The notes below the pieces were generated by a model, which ran no database searches, was not told where the DNA came from, and saw only the letters and a program-made list of their open reading frames with translations. A stretch of DNA of 64,000 nt, taken from Streptomyces massasporeus (GTDB taxonomy: Bacteria > Actinomycetota > Actinomycetes > Streptomycetales > Streptomycetaceae). Made by a program: the position numbers and the translations under genes. Where the stretch lies: positions 1-64,000 of the forward strand of contig NZ_BMSE01000009.1 in the NCBI RefSeq assembly GCF_014648995.1, in the 5' to 3' direction. Position 1 is the first letter of the stretch; every line of letters starts with the position of its first letter. Below are positions 52,063 through 60,528 of this stretch, piece after piece.

Positions 52063-53346
52063 TCACTGAACCGGTTCCGTCGGGTCGGGCGCGGCGGCCC
52101 CCACGGCCCGCGCGATCTGCGCCAGGAGCGCCTCGTCGGTGAACCGGTGCCGCCGCCACAACGAGGCGAGCTTGCCGGGCAGTTCCGGCCGGTCCTCGAG
52201 TGCGCAGGTGAGGATGATGTTGGGGTGCCGCACCCCGTCGATGGTGAGGGTCTGGGTGCGGACGACGTCCAGCTCGCGCGTGGCGTCCCGGACGAACTCC
52301 GGTGTGGGGTCGTGGATCGGGAACTGCAGGCACACCTGCCGGACGGGTGCCACGGCCGGCACCCCGGGCGCGGGCCAGCTGCCGTCCAGGATCGACAGCA
52401 GGCAGTCGTAGGTGTTGAAGCCGGACGCGGCGATGCAGGGGGTGGTGGTGCCGGTGACCCGGGGGTTGATCTCCAGGATCTTGTAACGCCCGTCCTGGTA
52501 GATCATGTCGATCCCGATGGCGCCCTCCAGGTCCAGCGCGCGGCACAGCGCCTGGAGCTTCTCGGCGACGGGCGCGAACGCCTCGTCGTGCCCGGGGCGC
52601 GGGGCGGCGTAGCGCAGCCGGCCGAAGTTGAAGACCGGTCCGGCCTCGGCCGGGCCCTGCCACACCCGGGGCTGCACCACGTAGGAACCGCGGGCGCCCA
52701 CGACTTCCACCGAGCAGATCTCCCCGGAGACGCACTGCTCCAGAATGAAATTGCCGTCGTGCGGCCGGGCCAGATGGTCCTGCAGTTCGCTCTCGTCGGA
52801 TATCGCCACCATGCCGACGCCCATGCAGTCCCACAACGGCTTGCTGATCAACGGATATCCGAGGTCGGACGCCTGCATCAGAATGGAGTCGACATAGGCG
52901 GGGATCCGCAGTCCGCGGCCGGCCAGCACATCGCTGTCGACGAGGATGCCGCCGGGTAGGTCGAAGCCGTGGTCCCGCAGCAGGCCCTTCGTCTCCCACT
53001 TGTTGGAGCCGACGTGCACGGCCGCCAGGCTGTGACCGACCATGGGGATGCCGACGGGCTCCAGGATCCGCTTCACCACCGCGTCACGCAGGGCGTTCTC
53101 GTCCGCGATGGACAGCGACACCACGCCGTCGGCGGACCAGTCGATCACCTTCTTGGCGAGCTCCGCCGGCGAGATGTCACCGGGCAGTTTCTCCGCCGTA
53201 CCCGGAAAGTCGTCCGGTCCGCAATCGCCGTCCGTGTAAAAGAGTTTGGCTTCTATTCCCTCCCGTTCGAACCTCGACTCAAGACTTGTGAGATAAGGCT
53301 TGGTCTGCTGAATCTCGATGGATCGCAGGAAAGCGATTCGGCGCAT
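52063..53346 (-). CDS. ATP-grasp ligase C of locus 2
   Basis: A 427-residue ATP-grasp enzyme. The N-terminus MRRIAFLRSIEIQQTKPYLT is unusual; the ATP part has GYPLISKPLWDCMGVGMVAI (ATP Lys with a Cys-containing loop), NFILEQCVSGEICSVEVVGA and IGIDMIYQDGRYKILEINPR with VTGTTTPC. The EINPRVTG motif carries the metal-binding Glu and Asn. The C-terminal 90 residues form an extra domain (LQFPIHDPTPEFV). It leads the left arm and is divergent from regulator 1 across 140 bases. Substrates unknown. Confidence 0.87.
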   Translation of the reverse strand: MRRIAFLRSIEIQQTKPYLTSLESRFEREGIEAKLFYTDGDCGPDDFPGTAEKLPGDISPAELAKKVIDWSADGVVSLSIADENALRDAVVKRILEPVGIPMVGHSLAAVHVGSNKWETKGLLRDHGFDLPGGILVDSDVLAGRGLRIPAYVDSILMQASDLGYPLISKPLWDCMGVGMVAISDESELQDHLARPHDGNFILEQCVSGEICSVEVVGARGSYVVQPRVWQGPAEAGPVFNFGRLRYAAPRPGHDEAFAPVAEKLQALCRALDLEGAIGIDMIYQDGRYKILEINPRVTGTTTPCIAASGFNTYDCLLSILDGSWPAPGVPAVAPVRQVCLQFPIHDPTPEFVRDATRELDVVRTQTLTIDGVRHPNIILTCALEDRPELPGKLASLWRRHRFTDEALLAQIARAVGAAAPDPTEPVQ

Positions 53347-53486
53347 TCTTCACCCTTTCGGGGGGCCATGGCCGCACAGCCATGCCGATTCGTGCAGCGC
53401 GATACGAGGATTCTGGCAGCGTTCCCGCGCCGAGCAGAGAGATAATCGGTGGCCCAAGGTGGCCTGACCGGAAGAGGAAGCCGACG

Positions 53487-54587
53487 ATGGAGCGTTCGGG
53501 AACACAGCAGCGGGAGCCGGAACCGGTGCTCCGGCAGGGCTCGCTGCTGCTCTACGAGTGGGCCCTGCGCCACGGCACGCTCCGCGACCCCGGCGAGGCT
53601 GCCCGGGAACTGGGGCTCTCCGAAGGGGAGTTGAGCATAGCCCTCGACGACCTGGCACGGCACGGTCTGCTCCAGCGGCTCGGTGACGATCTCGCATGGA
53701 CCCCGGTGGACCCCACCGTCGCGGAGGTGACCGCGCGGGCCCCGCTGGAACGCGAGATACGCGAACGGCAGCGGGAGTTGACCCGGCTGCACACCCGGCT
53801 GAGGCCGCTTGCCGCGCTGTTCGCCGAGCACTCCCGCAGCGGGCGCAGGACCGACCGGCTCCGGCAGGTGGACAGCCCCGCCGAGGTGCGGCGGGAGCTG
53901 TCGGCGATGACCCGGCTGTGCATGGAGGAGATGGTCAGCATCCAGCCCGGCGGCGGCCGCAGCCCGAACACGCTGCACGGGATCGTCGCCGAGAGCGTCG
54001 GGATGCTGGAGCGGGGGGTGCGGGTGCGCACGCTCTACCAGCACACGGCCCGGGCGAGCCTCACGACGCAGACCTACGTCCGTGCCGTGTCGGCGGCGGG
54101 CGCGCAGATCCGCACCACCGCCGAGGTGTTCGACCGGGTCATCATCTTCGACCGGGAGACCGCGTTCGTTCCGCAGCCCCGGGTCGAGGGACGTCCGCCG
54201 GGCGCGTCGATCGTCACCGACCCGACCGTCGTGGGGTTCCTGTACCGGATGTTCGAGACGCTGTGGCGGTCCGGGCGGCCGTTCGACCTCGACGAGGTGC
54301 ACGGCGGACGGCTCACCGAGCAGGGCGAGACCGCCCAGGACCGGCTGGCCTCCGACGATCTGAAACTGGCCATCCTGCGGCTGATGGCGGCCGGCCTCAA
54401 GGACGACGTGATCGCCCGCCGCCTCGGCATGGCCCCCCGCACCCTGCGCCGTCACCTGCGGGACATCACCGACGAACTCGACGCGGAGAGCAGGTTCCAG
54501 GCCGGATACCGCGCCTGGCGCCTGGGACTGCCCCTGGAGGACGGGGCCGGCGAGGGGGAGCCCGAGGACCGGGCGGTGGACGGGTAG
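53487..54587 (+). CDS. TrmB/LuxR-type transcriptional regulator 1
   Basis: A 366-residue regulator with a TrmB-like winged helix at the N-terminus (LRQGSLLLYEWALRHGTLRD, AARELGLSEGELSIALDDLA), a phospholipase-D/TrmB-like effector domain (QPGGGRSPNTLHGIVAES, GVRVRTLYQHTARASL, FDRVIIFDRETAFVPQ) and a LuxR-type C-terminal helix-turn-helix (LMAAGLKDDVIARRLGMAPR, TLRRHLRDITDELD). ATG 53487 is preceded by GAGGAAG. It lies between the two biosynthetic arms, divergent from ligase C, and is probably a pathway-specific regulator. It is paralogous to the next gene. Confidence 0.84.
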   Translation: MERSGTQQREPEPVLRQGSLLLYEWALRHGTLRDPGEAARELGLSEGELSIALDDLARHGLLQRLGDDLAWTPVDPTVAEVTARAPLEREIRERQRELTRLHTRLRPLAALFAEHSRSGRRTDRLRQVDSPAEVRRELSAMTRLCMEEMVSIQPGGGRSPNTLHGIVAESVGMLERGVRVRTLYQHTARASLTTQTYVRAVSAAGAQIRTTAEVFDRVIIFDRETAFVPQPRVEGRPPGASIVTDPTVVGFLYRMFETLWRSGRPFDLDEVHGGRLTEQGETAQDRLASDDLKLAILRLMAAGLKDDVIARRLGMAPRTLRRHLRDITDELDAESRFQAGYRAWRLGLPLEDGAGEGEPEDRAVDG

Positions 54588-54725
54588 GCCTGACCGGAAG
54601 TCGCCCCCGCCCGCGGAAATATTGCCCGGGTATTACGCTGCGCGATTGTCTGCACGCGGACAGATGGGAAAGGGTTACACTCTCGCGGGTTTGCGACTAC
54701 CGACCTCACTCCGGGGGAGTTGGCG

Positions 54726-55760
54726 ATGAGTCCAGCAAAGTCCGTGGTCCCGATACCCAGCACCAAAGCCCGCTCGACCTATGTCGAGTTGCTCCGCAAG
54801 GAATGGCACGGGCAGTCGGGCAGCAGTACCGAACCGGTCCGCCGGGAGGACTGCGACCTCGACGAGGGCACGCTCGGCGAGCTGTTGGCGATGGGCATGG
54901 TCAGTCAGGATCCGGCCGCACCCGAGCAGGTGTCCGTCGTCGACCCCGGCGTGGTGGAGGCCCGGCTCGGGGCCCTGCTGCGGTCCACGGCCCTGACCAT
55001 GCTGGACGAGGCCCGCAGCCTGACCGACCTGTTGCAGCCCCTGATCGCCGAGTCGCGCAAGGGCCCGCGCCCGCAGGACGGCGAGCCCATCGTCCGTATC
55101 GAGGGCAAGGCCGCGATCAGCGCGATCGTCAACGAGTCGGTGCAGCAGGCGACCAAGGAGCTGTTCACCGCGCAGCCCGGCGGCGGGCGGCCCAAGGACA
55201 CTCTGGAGAAGGTGCGGATGCAGACGGCCGAGCTGCTCGGCCGCGGTGTGGAGGTCCGCACGCTGTACCAGCACACGGCCTGGCACGACAGCCCGACCCG
55301 GCAGTACGTGGCCGACATGACCGCGCTCGGCGCCCAGGTGCGCACCATGGACGAGCTGTTCGACCGGCTGATCGTCATCGACCGCAGCGTGGCGTTCATC
55401 CCGGCCGACAACGAACGCGACCAGGCGGTGATCATCCGGGAGCCGGCCGTCGTACGGTTCCTCGTGGGCGTGTTCGAGCGCAACTGGCTGCGGGCGAAGC
55501 CGTTCGAGGGCTCCCGCACACCGAACGAGTCCAGCCACATCAGCGGGGTGCTGCGCGAGACCATCATCCGCTGCCTGATCAACGGCGACAGCGACACCGC
55601 GATCGCCAAGCGGATCGGGCTGAGCACCCGGGCCTACGCCACGCACCTCGCCAAGCTGAAGTCCGAGCTCAAGGCGGAGACCCGGTTCCAGCTCGGCTAC
55701 CAGCTGGGCATGCTGGCGGCCCGTTCGGTCGCGGAACCGGGGGACATGGCCGGGCTGTGA
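54726..55760 (+). CDS. TrmB/LuxR-type transcriptional regulator 2
   Basis: A 344-residue paralogue of regulator 1. The shared pieces are TAQPGGGRPKDTLEKVRMQT, GVEVRTLYQHTAWHD, MDELFDRLIVIDRSVAFIPA in the effector domain and CLINGDSDTAIAKRIGLSTR in the C-terminal helix-turn-helix. Its N-terminal winged helix is less regular. The two regulators probably arose by duplication and share the same regulatory function or bind as a pair. ATG 54726 follows GGGGGAG; TTG 54720 is an alternative. It is followed by a double hairpin. Confidence 0.84.
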   Translation: MSPAKSVVPIPSTKARSTYVELLRKEWHGQSGSSTEPVRREDCDLDEGTLGELLAMGMVSQDPAAPEQVSVVDPGVVEARLGALLRSTALTMLDEARSLTDLLQPLIAESRKGPRPQDGEPIVRIEGKAAISAIVNESVQQATKELFTAQPGGGRPKDTLEKVRMQTAELLGRGVEVRTLYQHTAWHDSPTRQYVADMTALGAQVRTMDELFDRLIVIDRSVAFIPADNERDQAVIIREPAVVRFLVGVFERNWLRAKPFEGSRTPNESSHISGVLRETIIRCLINGDSDTAIAKRIGLSTRAYATHLAKLKSELKAETRFQLGYQLGMLAARSVAEPGDMAGL

Positions 55761-55777
55761 GCCACGGCACGGAAGAG

Positions 55778-55851
55778 GGCCGCGAGCGGAGGGACGCTCG
55801 CGGCCTTCGGCACGTGAACAGGGCCGCGAGCGGGAGGAGACTCGCGGCCCT
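55778..55851. terminator. Tandem terminator hairpins between regulator 2 and permease
   Basis: Two hairpins stand side by side: an 11-bp stem at 55778-55788/55795-55805 and an 11-bp stem at 55820-55830/55841-55851. Both use nearly the same arm, GGCCGCGAG, so they may also pair with each other. The gap lies between the convergent regulator 2 and permease genes, and would stop both transcripts. Confidence 0.85.
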
Positions 55852-55870
55852 GCGGGGTGAGGCGTTTCGG

Positions 55871-57460
55871 TCAGACTGCGGTGGGCTCGGCCGGCTGCGG
55901 TTCCTTCGGCCGGATTTCGGCGGCCGGCTGCGGTTCCTTCGGCCGGATTTCGGCGGTCGGTTGCGGATCGTTCGGCCGGATTCCGGCGGTCGGTTGCGGA
56001 TCGTTCGGTCCGTTCCCGGCGGCCGGCTGCGGTTCCTTCGGTGGGTCCCCGGCGGGCCCCTGAAGCTCTTCCGGTCGGTCCTCGCCGGCCGGCTGAGGCA
56101 CCGGCTCCGGTACCTCCTCGCCCCAGCGGCGGCCCGCGGCGAGCAGGTGGTACCCGAGCAGCGTCACCACCGTGCCCAGCGCGATGCCGCCGACGGAGAA
56201 GTCGCCCAGAGTGACGGTGACCCCGCCGATGCCGAGGACCGAACCGGCCGCGATGGGCACCAGGTTGACCGGGTCCGAGAAGTCCACCCGCGCCTTGATC
56301 CAGATCTTGGCGCCGAGCAGCCCGATCATCCCGTAGAGCACCACCGTGATGCCGCCCAGTACCCCGCCGGGCGTGGCCGCGACGAGCGCGCCGAACTTGG
56401 GGCAGAGCCCGAAGGCCAGTGCCGCGCCCGCGGCCGCCCAGTACGCGGCGGTGGAGTAGACCCGGGTCGCCGCCATCACGCCGATGTTCTCCGCGTACGT
56501 CGTCGTGGGCGGGCCGCCGACCGCCGCCGAGACCGCGGTGGCCAGGCCGTCGCCGAGCACGGCACGGCCGAGCACCGGGTCGAGGTTCTCGCCGGTCATC
56601 TCGCCCACCGCCTTGACGTGCCCGGTGTTCTCCGCGATCAGCGCGATCACGCCCGGCAGCACGAGCAGCGCCGCGGAGACGCCGAAGGACGGGGAGTGCA
56701 GGGTGGGCAGCCCGAACCAGTCGGCGGAGGCGACCGAGTCCAGCTGCACGCGTGCGTGCGTGGTGACCTTGCCGTCCGGGCCGGGCGCGGTGATCGGGCC
56801 GGCCACCCGGTCCAGGACCCAGGACAGGACGTAGCCGAAGACGAGTCCGACGAACACGGCGAGCCGGCTCCAGAAGCCGCTCAGCAGCACGCCCGCCGCG
56901 ATGACCACGCCCATGGTCGCGAGCGCCGTCCACTGGTCCTGCGGCCAGTAGATGTCCGCCACCACCGGGGCCAGGCTGAGGCCGATCAGCAGCACCACGG
57001 CACCGGCCACCACGGGCGGGAACGCCCGGTTGACCAGGCCCGGTCCCATGCGGTGGACGAGCAGGCCGACGACCGCGAGGACCAGGCCCGCGACCACGAT
57101 CGCGCCCGTGACCTGGGCCGTGCTGCCGCCCGCCGCGCGGATCGCGGCGACCCCACCGACGAACGACGCGCTGGTGCCCAGATAGCTCGGCACCCGGCCC
57201 TGCACGACGAGCAGGAACAGCACGGTCGCGACGCCGGACATCATGATGGCGAGGTTCGGGTCGAGGCCCATCACCACGGGGAAGACGAACGTGGCGCCGA
57301 ACATCGCCACCACGTGCTGGGCGCCCAGGCCCAGGGTGCGGGGCCAGGAGAGGCGCTCGTGCGGCAGCACGGCCGCTCCGGGCCGGGGCGCCCGGCCGTC
57401 GCCGTGCAGCCGCCATCCCACGCCCAGCCTTCTTCGCGCCGGACCTTCCGTGTCCTTCAT
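55871..57460 (-). CDS. Uracil/xanthine permease (NCS2 family)
   Basis: A 529-residue transporter of the nucleobase-cation symporter-2 family. About twelve to fourteen helices occupy residues 40-445. Signatures include LGLGAQHVVAMFGATFVFPV, SYLGTSASFVGG, VLPGVIALIAENTGHVKAVG and GGPPTTTYAENIGVMAATRV, as in UraA-type carriers of uracil or xanthine. The final 80 residues are a Pro/Gln-rich repeat tail (see 55891-56050), absent from normal UraA. ATG 57460 is used because GGAGAG lies upstream; ATG 57484 is in frame. As the last gene of the ThyX arm it could move a free pyrimidine. Confidence 0.88.
   Translation of the reverse strand: MKDTEGPARRRLGVGWRLHGDGRAPRPGAAVLPHERLSWPRTLGLGAQHVVAMFGATFVFPVVMGLDPNLAIMMSGVATVLFLLVVQGRVPSYLGTSASFVGGVAAIRAAGGSTAQVTGAIVVAGLVLAVVGLLVHRMGPGLVNRAFPPVVAGAVVLLIGLSLAPVVADIYWPQDQWTALATMGVVIAAGVLLSGFWSRLAVFVGLVFGYVLSWVLDRVAGPITAPGPDGKVTTHARVQLDSVASADWFGLPTLHSPSFGVSAALLVLPGVIALIAENTGHVKAVGEMTGENLDPVLGRAVLGDGLATAVSAAVGGPPTTTYAENIGVMAATRVYSTAAYWAAAGAALAFGLCPKFGALVAATPGGVLGGITVVLYGMIGLLGAKIWIKARVDFSDPVNLVPIAAGSVLGIGGVTVTLGDFSVGGIALGTVVTLLGYHLLAAGRRWGEEVPEPVPQPAGEDRPEELQGPAGDPPKEPQPAAGNGPNDPQPTAGIRPNDPQPTAEIRPKEPQPAAEIRPKEPQPAEPTAV
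55891..56050 (-). repeat. 33-bp repeats encoding the permease C-terminal tail
   Basis: Five near-identical 33-bp units begin at 55891, 55924, 55957, 55990 and 56023; the first two are exactly identical. On the minus strand they encode 11-residue repeats of the form RPKEPQPAAEI. The length is a multiple of three, so the frame is kept when copy number changes. Confidence 0.9.
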
Positions 57461-57565
57461 GGGATCTCTCCGGTTTTCGGTCATGCCGCACGACGACGGC
57501 CACGAACTGGTGTACGAATCAAAGGGAGTGGGCCGCCGTCGACCGTGTGCCGGTGCGGGGTGGGC

Positions 57566-58801
57566 TCAGGCCTCCACGTCGCAGTCGACCAGTGTCATGA
57601 CGGCCTCGGCCCGCCGGTCGGCCTCCGCCGGAGCGTCCGCCGTGACGATCACATGGCCCACCCGGGTGTGGGTCGCCGCCGCCCCGCCGACCAGCTCGCC
57701 CGGGTCGATGTAGGAACGCGCGGCGGCCAGATGCGGGTTCAGCACGAGCCCCGTCAGGCCCCGGAAGGTGCCGTGCGCCGAGGTGTTGATGAAGCGCAGC
57801 GCGGCGGCGCCCGGGCGTACCGGCCGCGCCGTCGGCTCCTCGCCGAGCACGGCCTGGACGTACGCCTCGGCCAGGTCGATTCCGGTGGCGTGCTGGATCG
57901 CCTGCAGCACGGCCCCGTCCGGCGGGCCGGCGTCGATCTCGATGAGCACCGGGCCGTCCGGCGTCAGCTTGAGGTCGGTGTGCGCGATCCCGTCCCGCAG
58001 GCCGAGCGCCCGCAGACCCCGCAGCACGGTGCCGGCCGCCCGGGCCGCCGTCCGCTCGTCCAGGCCGTGCGGCACGGTGTACCCGGTCTCCTCACGCTCC
58101 CGGCCCTCGGTCGTGTACTTCCGGGTCAGCACCGAGTGGGTGCAGTTCCCCGAGTGCAGCACGCTCACCATGCTGTACTCCGGGCCCTCCAGGTACTCCT
58201 GGGCGAGGGCCACCGAGTCGTAGGCGAGGCCGTACGTCGGGTCCGAGGAGTGGTTCAGCGCCCGGCGGACGGCCGGCCGGAGCTCCCCGGGTCCGTCCAT
58301 CACGCTCACCCCCACCGACCCGGTGTTCTCCACCGGTTTGACCACGACGGGGTAGTCGAGACCGGCCGCCGCCAGGCGCTGCTCGGCGGCCTCGAAGGAG
58401 ACCAGGGCGACGGTGCGCGCACTGGGCACGCCGCCCCGCTGCAGCGCCTGCGCCATCTGCCACTTGTGACGACTGGCCGGAGCGAGGCTCACGGAGTGCC
58501 CCGGCGCGCCCAGCCGGACGGCGAGGGCCGCGGCCAGCGGGGAGAACTGCGCCCCGCTGACCGCCACCGCCTCGATGCCCTGCCGGGCGCAGTACTCGGC
58601 GAGTTGGTCGACGGCCTGGTCGGCGGAGCGGAAGTCCGTGAACACCACCCCGCCCAGCTCTCCGCGGATCTGCGGACGGCACCGCTCGTACAAGTCCCGG
58701 TGCGTGGCGGCGTGCACGCGCACGTCGAGGCGCCGCGCCGCCCGCACGATGCACTCGGCCGCCGTGTTCTCGACGCCGAGAAGCAGAGCTGCTCTGGCCA
58801 C
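57566..58801 (-). CDS. ATP-grasp ligase D of locus 2 (right arm)
   Basis: A 411-residue ATP-grasp enzyme. Motifs are SLAPASRHKWQMAQALQRGG, YPVVVKPVENTGSVGVSVMD (ATP Lys and loop), VALAQEYLEGPEYSMVSVLH, and AHTDLKLTPDGPVLIEIDAG (metal-site Asp/Glu) followed by PPDGAV. It resembles ligase B in the TDLKLTPDGPVLIE segment and belongs to the same amino-acid ligase class. It lies 56 bases after the Fe/2-oxoglutarate oxygenase gene on the same strand, with GTG 58801 as start. It could couple an oxidised pyrimidine acid to an amine or amino acid; this is inference. Confidence 0.87.
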   Translation of the reverse strand: MARAALLLGVENTAAECIVRAARRLDVRVHAATHRDLYERCRPQIRGELGGVVFTDFRSADQAVDQLAEYCARQGIEAVAVSGAQFSPLAAALAVRLGAPGHSVSLAPASRHKWQMAQALQRGGVPSARTVALVSFEAAEQRLAAAGLDYPVVVKPVENTGSVGVSVMDGPGELRPAVRRALNHSSDPTYGLAYDSVALAQEYLEGPEYSMVSVLHSGNCTHSVLTRKYTTEGREREETGYTVPHGLDERTAARAAGTVLRGLRALGLRDGIAHTDLKLTPDGPVLIEIDAGPPDGAVLQAIQHATGIDLAEAYVQAVLGEEPTARPVRPGAAALRFINTSAHGTFRGLTGLVLNPHLAAARSYIDPGELVGGAAATHTRVGHVIVTADAPAEADRRAEAVMTLVDCDVEA

Positions 58802-58857
58802 GTCATCTCACCTTGCTCTCACCGGTACCACCGCCGGGCGTCTCGCGGGCTCCACCG

Positions 58858-59907
58858 TCAACCGCCGTACGCCCTGCTGAACTTCCCGGTGATGTAGTCG
58901 CCGGAACGTACCGACGCGTGCCTGGGCGGGTTGTCCGGCCCGGTACAGGTGGGGATGCACTCGATCAGCGCATCGTAGGACGGCTGGTGGAAGAACGGCA
59001 CCGAATAACGTTCCCTGTCGGCCAGTTCGCGCGGCGGGTTCACGACCCGGTGGACCGTGCTCACCCAGCGGTTGTTGGTCCAGATCGCCATCAGGTCGCC
59101 GATGTTGACCACGAACGAGCCCTCGATGTACGGGACGTCGAGCCAGTCGCCGTTCTTGTCCAGGACCTGGAGGCCGCCGGGGCCGTCGTCCTGGTACAGG
59201 ATCGTCAGGCTGCCCCAGTCGCTGTGGATGCCCTTGCGCAGCTGGCCCGGGGCCGGCGCCACGGTCTGACGCGGGTAGTAGTTCGCCGTCAGATTCGTCA
59301 TGTGCCGGTCGATCTTGTCCTCGAACCAGTCCTCGGGCAGGTCGAGGGCGAGCGCGAACAGCCGCATGATGTCGCCGGCCAGGACCTCCATGGCCCCGTA
59401 GTAGGACCGGTAGGCCTCGGCGAAGCCGGGCAGCGCGGGCCAGTGGTTCGGGGTGGCCAGTGCCGGGTCGGCGTCGGCCGGGAGGCGGTCCTTGCCGTCC
59501 GGCTCACCGAGCCGGTTGATCGTGAAGGTCTCGGAGACGTCGGGCAGGCTGCGCTCGCGCTCCACCTCGGCGTCCGTGTTGGAGGCGGCGAGGCTCCCCT
59601 TGCGGCCGAAGCCGCGCATCAGCGGGTCCTCCGGGACCGCCAGCAGCTTCGCCTTCTCCTCGGCGGGCAGCGCGAAGAACTCGCGGGTGGCCCGGTACAT
59701 CTCCCGGATGGCGTCCTGCGGCACCCCGTGACCGACGATCACGAGAAACCCGCTGGTGCGGCAGACCTCGTCGATCACGGCGCCGAGCCGGCGGTCCGCC
59801 GCGGCCGACGACCGCGCCGAACTCAGGTCGATCACCGGGACGTAGCCCTCGACCACGGTCACCTCGGCGGTCCGGCCGACCGCGCTCTCAGCATTCAGTA
59901 GCGACAT
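58858..59907 (-). CDS. Isopenicillin-N-synthase-like Fe(II)/2-oxoglutarate oxygenase
   Basis: A 349-residue non-heme iron enzyme. The DIOX_N domain opens with YVPVIDLSSARSS and contains GFLVIVGHGVPQ. The catalytic triad is intact: HSD in GIHSDWGSLTIL (His and Asp) and the distal His in STVHRVVNPPRE. The RERYSVPFFHQP segment supplies the Arg and Ser that bind 2-oxoglutarate. Plant, fungal and bacterial relatives hydroxylate small molecules; fungal thymine-7-hydroxylase has the same fold. ATG 59907 is chosen over the longer frame because it starts MSLLNAESAVG. It lies 41 bases after the LOG gene. Confidence 0.9.
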   Translation of the reverse strand: MSLLNAESAVGRTAEVTVVEGYVPVIDLSSARSSAAADRRLGAVIDEVCRTSGFLVIVGHGVPQDAIREMYRATREFFALPAEEKAKLLAVPEDPLMRGFGRKGSLAASNTDAEVERERSLPDVSETFTINRLGEPDGKDRLPADADPALATPNHWPALPGFAEAYRSYYGAMEVLAGDIMRLFALALDLPEDWFEDKIDRHMTNLTANYYPRQTVAPAPGQLRKGIHSDWGSLTILYQDDGPGGLQVLDKNGDWLDVPYIEGSFVVNIGDLMAIWTNNRWVSTVHRVVNPPRELADRERYSVPFFHQPSYDALIECIPTCTGPDNPPRHASVRSGDYITGKFSRAYGG

Positions 59908-59948
59908 CGCTCCTACTCTCGATTTCAGCCCTGGCGAGGGGGTTTCGG

Positions 59949-60509
59949 TCAGCCCCAGCGCGGCGGCGGGGGCTCCCAGTCCCGCACGAGGCGGAGGAAT
60001 TCGGCGGCGTCCGCGACGGGCGCGAGGGTGCCGAGCTCCTCCTCGCGCAGGAAGCCGCTGAGGGACATGCGGCAGGTCATGCGCAGCAGCCGGTCCCAGT
60101 AGCCCTCGACGTTCAGCAGCGTGACGGGCTTCTGGTGGGTGCCGAGCACCAGCCAGGCCCACACCTCGAGGATCTCCTCGGCGGTGCCCACCCCGCCCGG
60201 CAGCGCGATGAACGCGTCCGCGAGGTCGGCCATGAGCTGCTTGCGCTGGTGCATGGTGTCGACGACGTGCAGTTCGGTCAGGCCGCGGTGGGCGACCTCG
60301 GCGTCGACGAGATGGGTCGGCATGACGCCGGTGACCCGGCCGCCGGCCGCCAGCGCGGAGTCGGCGACCACACCCATGAGGCCCGCCGCTCCGCCGCCGT
60401 AGACGATCTCGTGGCCCGCGGCGACCATCTCCTTGGCGAACACGGCCGCCGCTTCCCGGTAGACCGGCCGGTTACCCAGGGCCGATCCCGCGTAGACGGT
60501 GATACGCAT
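59949..60509 (-). CDS. LOG-family nucleotide 5'-monophosphate N-glycosidase
   Basis: A 186-residue Rossmann-like protein of the LOG/TIGR00730 family. The diagnostic PGGxGTxxE motif appears as ALPGGVGTAEEILEVWAW, with the conserved RKQLM segment in DTMHQRKQLMADLAD upstream. Older labels call this family lysine decarboxylase, which is wrong. Its enzymes cleave nucleoside monophosphates to free base and ribose 5-phosphate, as in cytokinin activation, and pyrimidine-acting relatives are known. It sits between thyX and the oxygenase gene, 19 bases from thyX, so it is a good candidate for releasing a modified base. Confidence 0.92.
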   Translation of the reverse strand: MRITVYAGSALGNRPVYREAAAVFAKEMVAAGHEIVYGGGAAGLMGVVADSALAAGGRVTGVMPTHLVDAEVAHRGLTELHVVDTMHQRKQLMADLADAFIALPGGVGTAEEILEVWAWLVLGTHQKPVTLLNVEGYWDRLLRMTCRMSLSGFLREEELGTLAPVADAAEFLRLVRDWEPPPPRWG

Positions 60510-60528
60510 GGCAGGGACCCCCTCCGGG

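Noticed and set aside
53696..58897. A 1,700-codon open frame on the plus strand
   Set aside because: It runs through the regulators in the wrong frame and antisense to the permease and ligase D. Composition is Arg/Gly/Pro/His-rich without any domain.
59949..60509. Lysine decarboxylase annotation
   Set aside because: The PGGxGTxxE motif belongs to LOG nucleotide N-glycosidases; the decarboxylase label is a historical error for this family.
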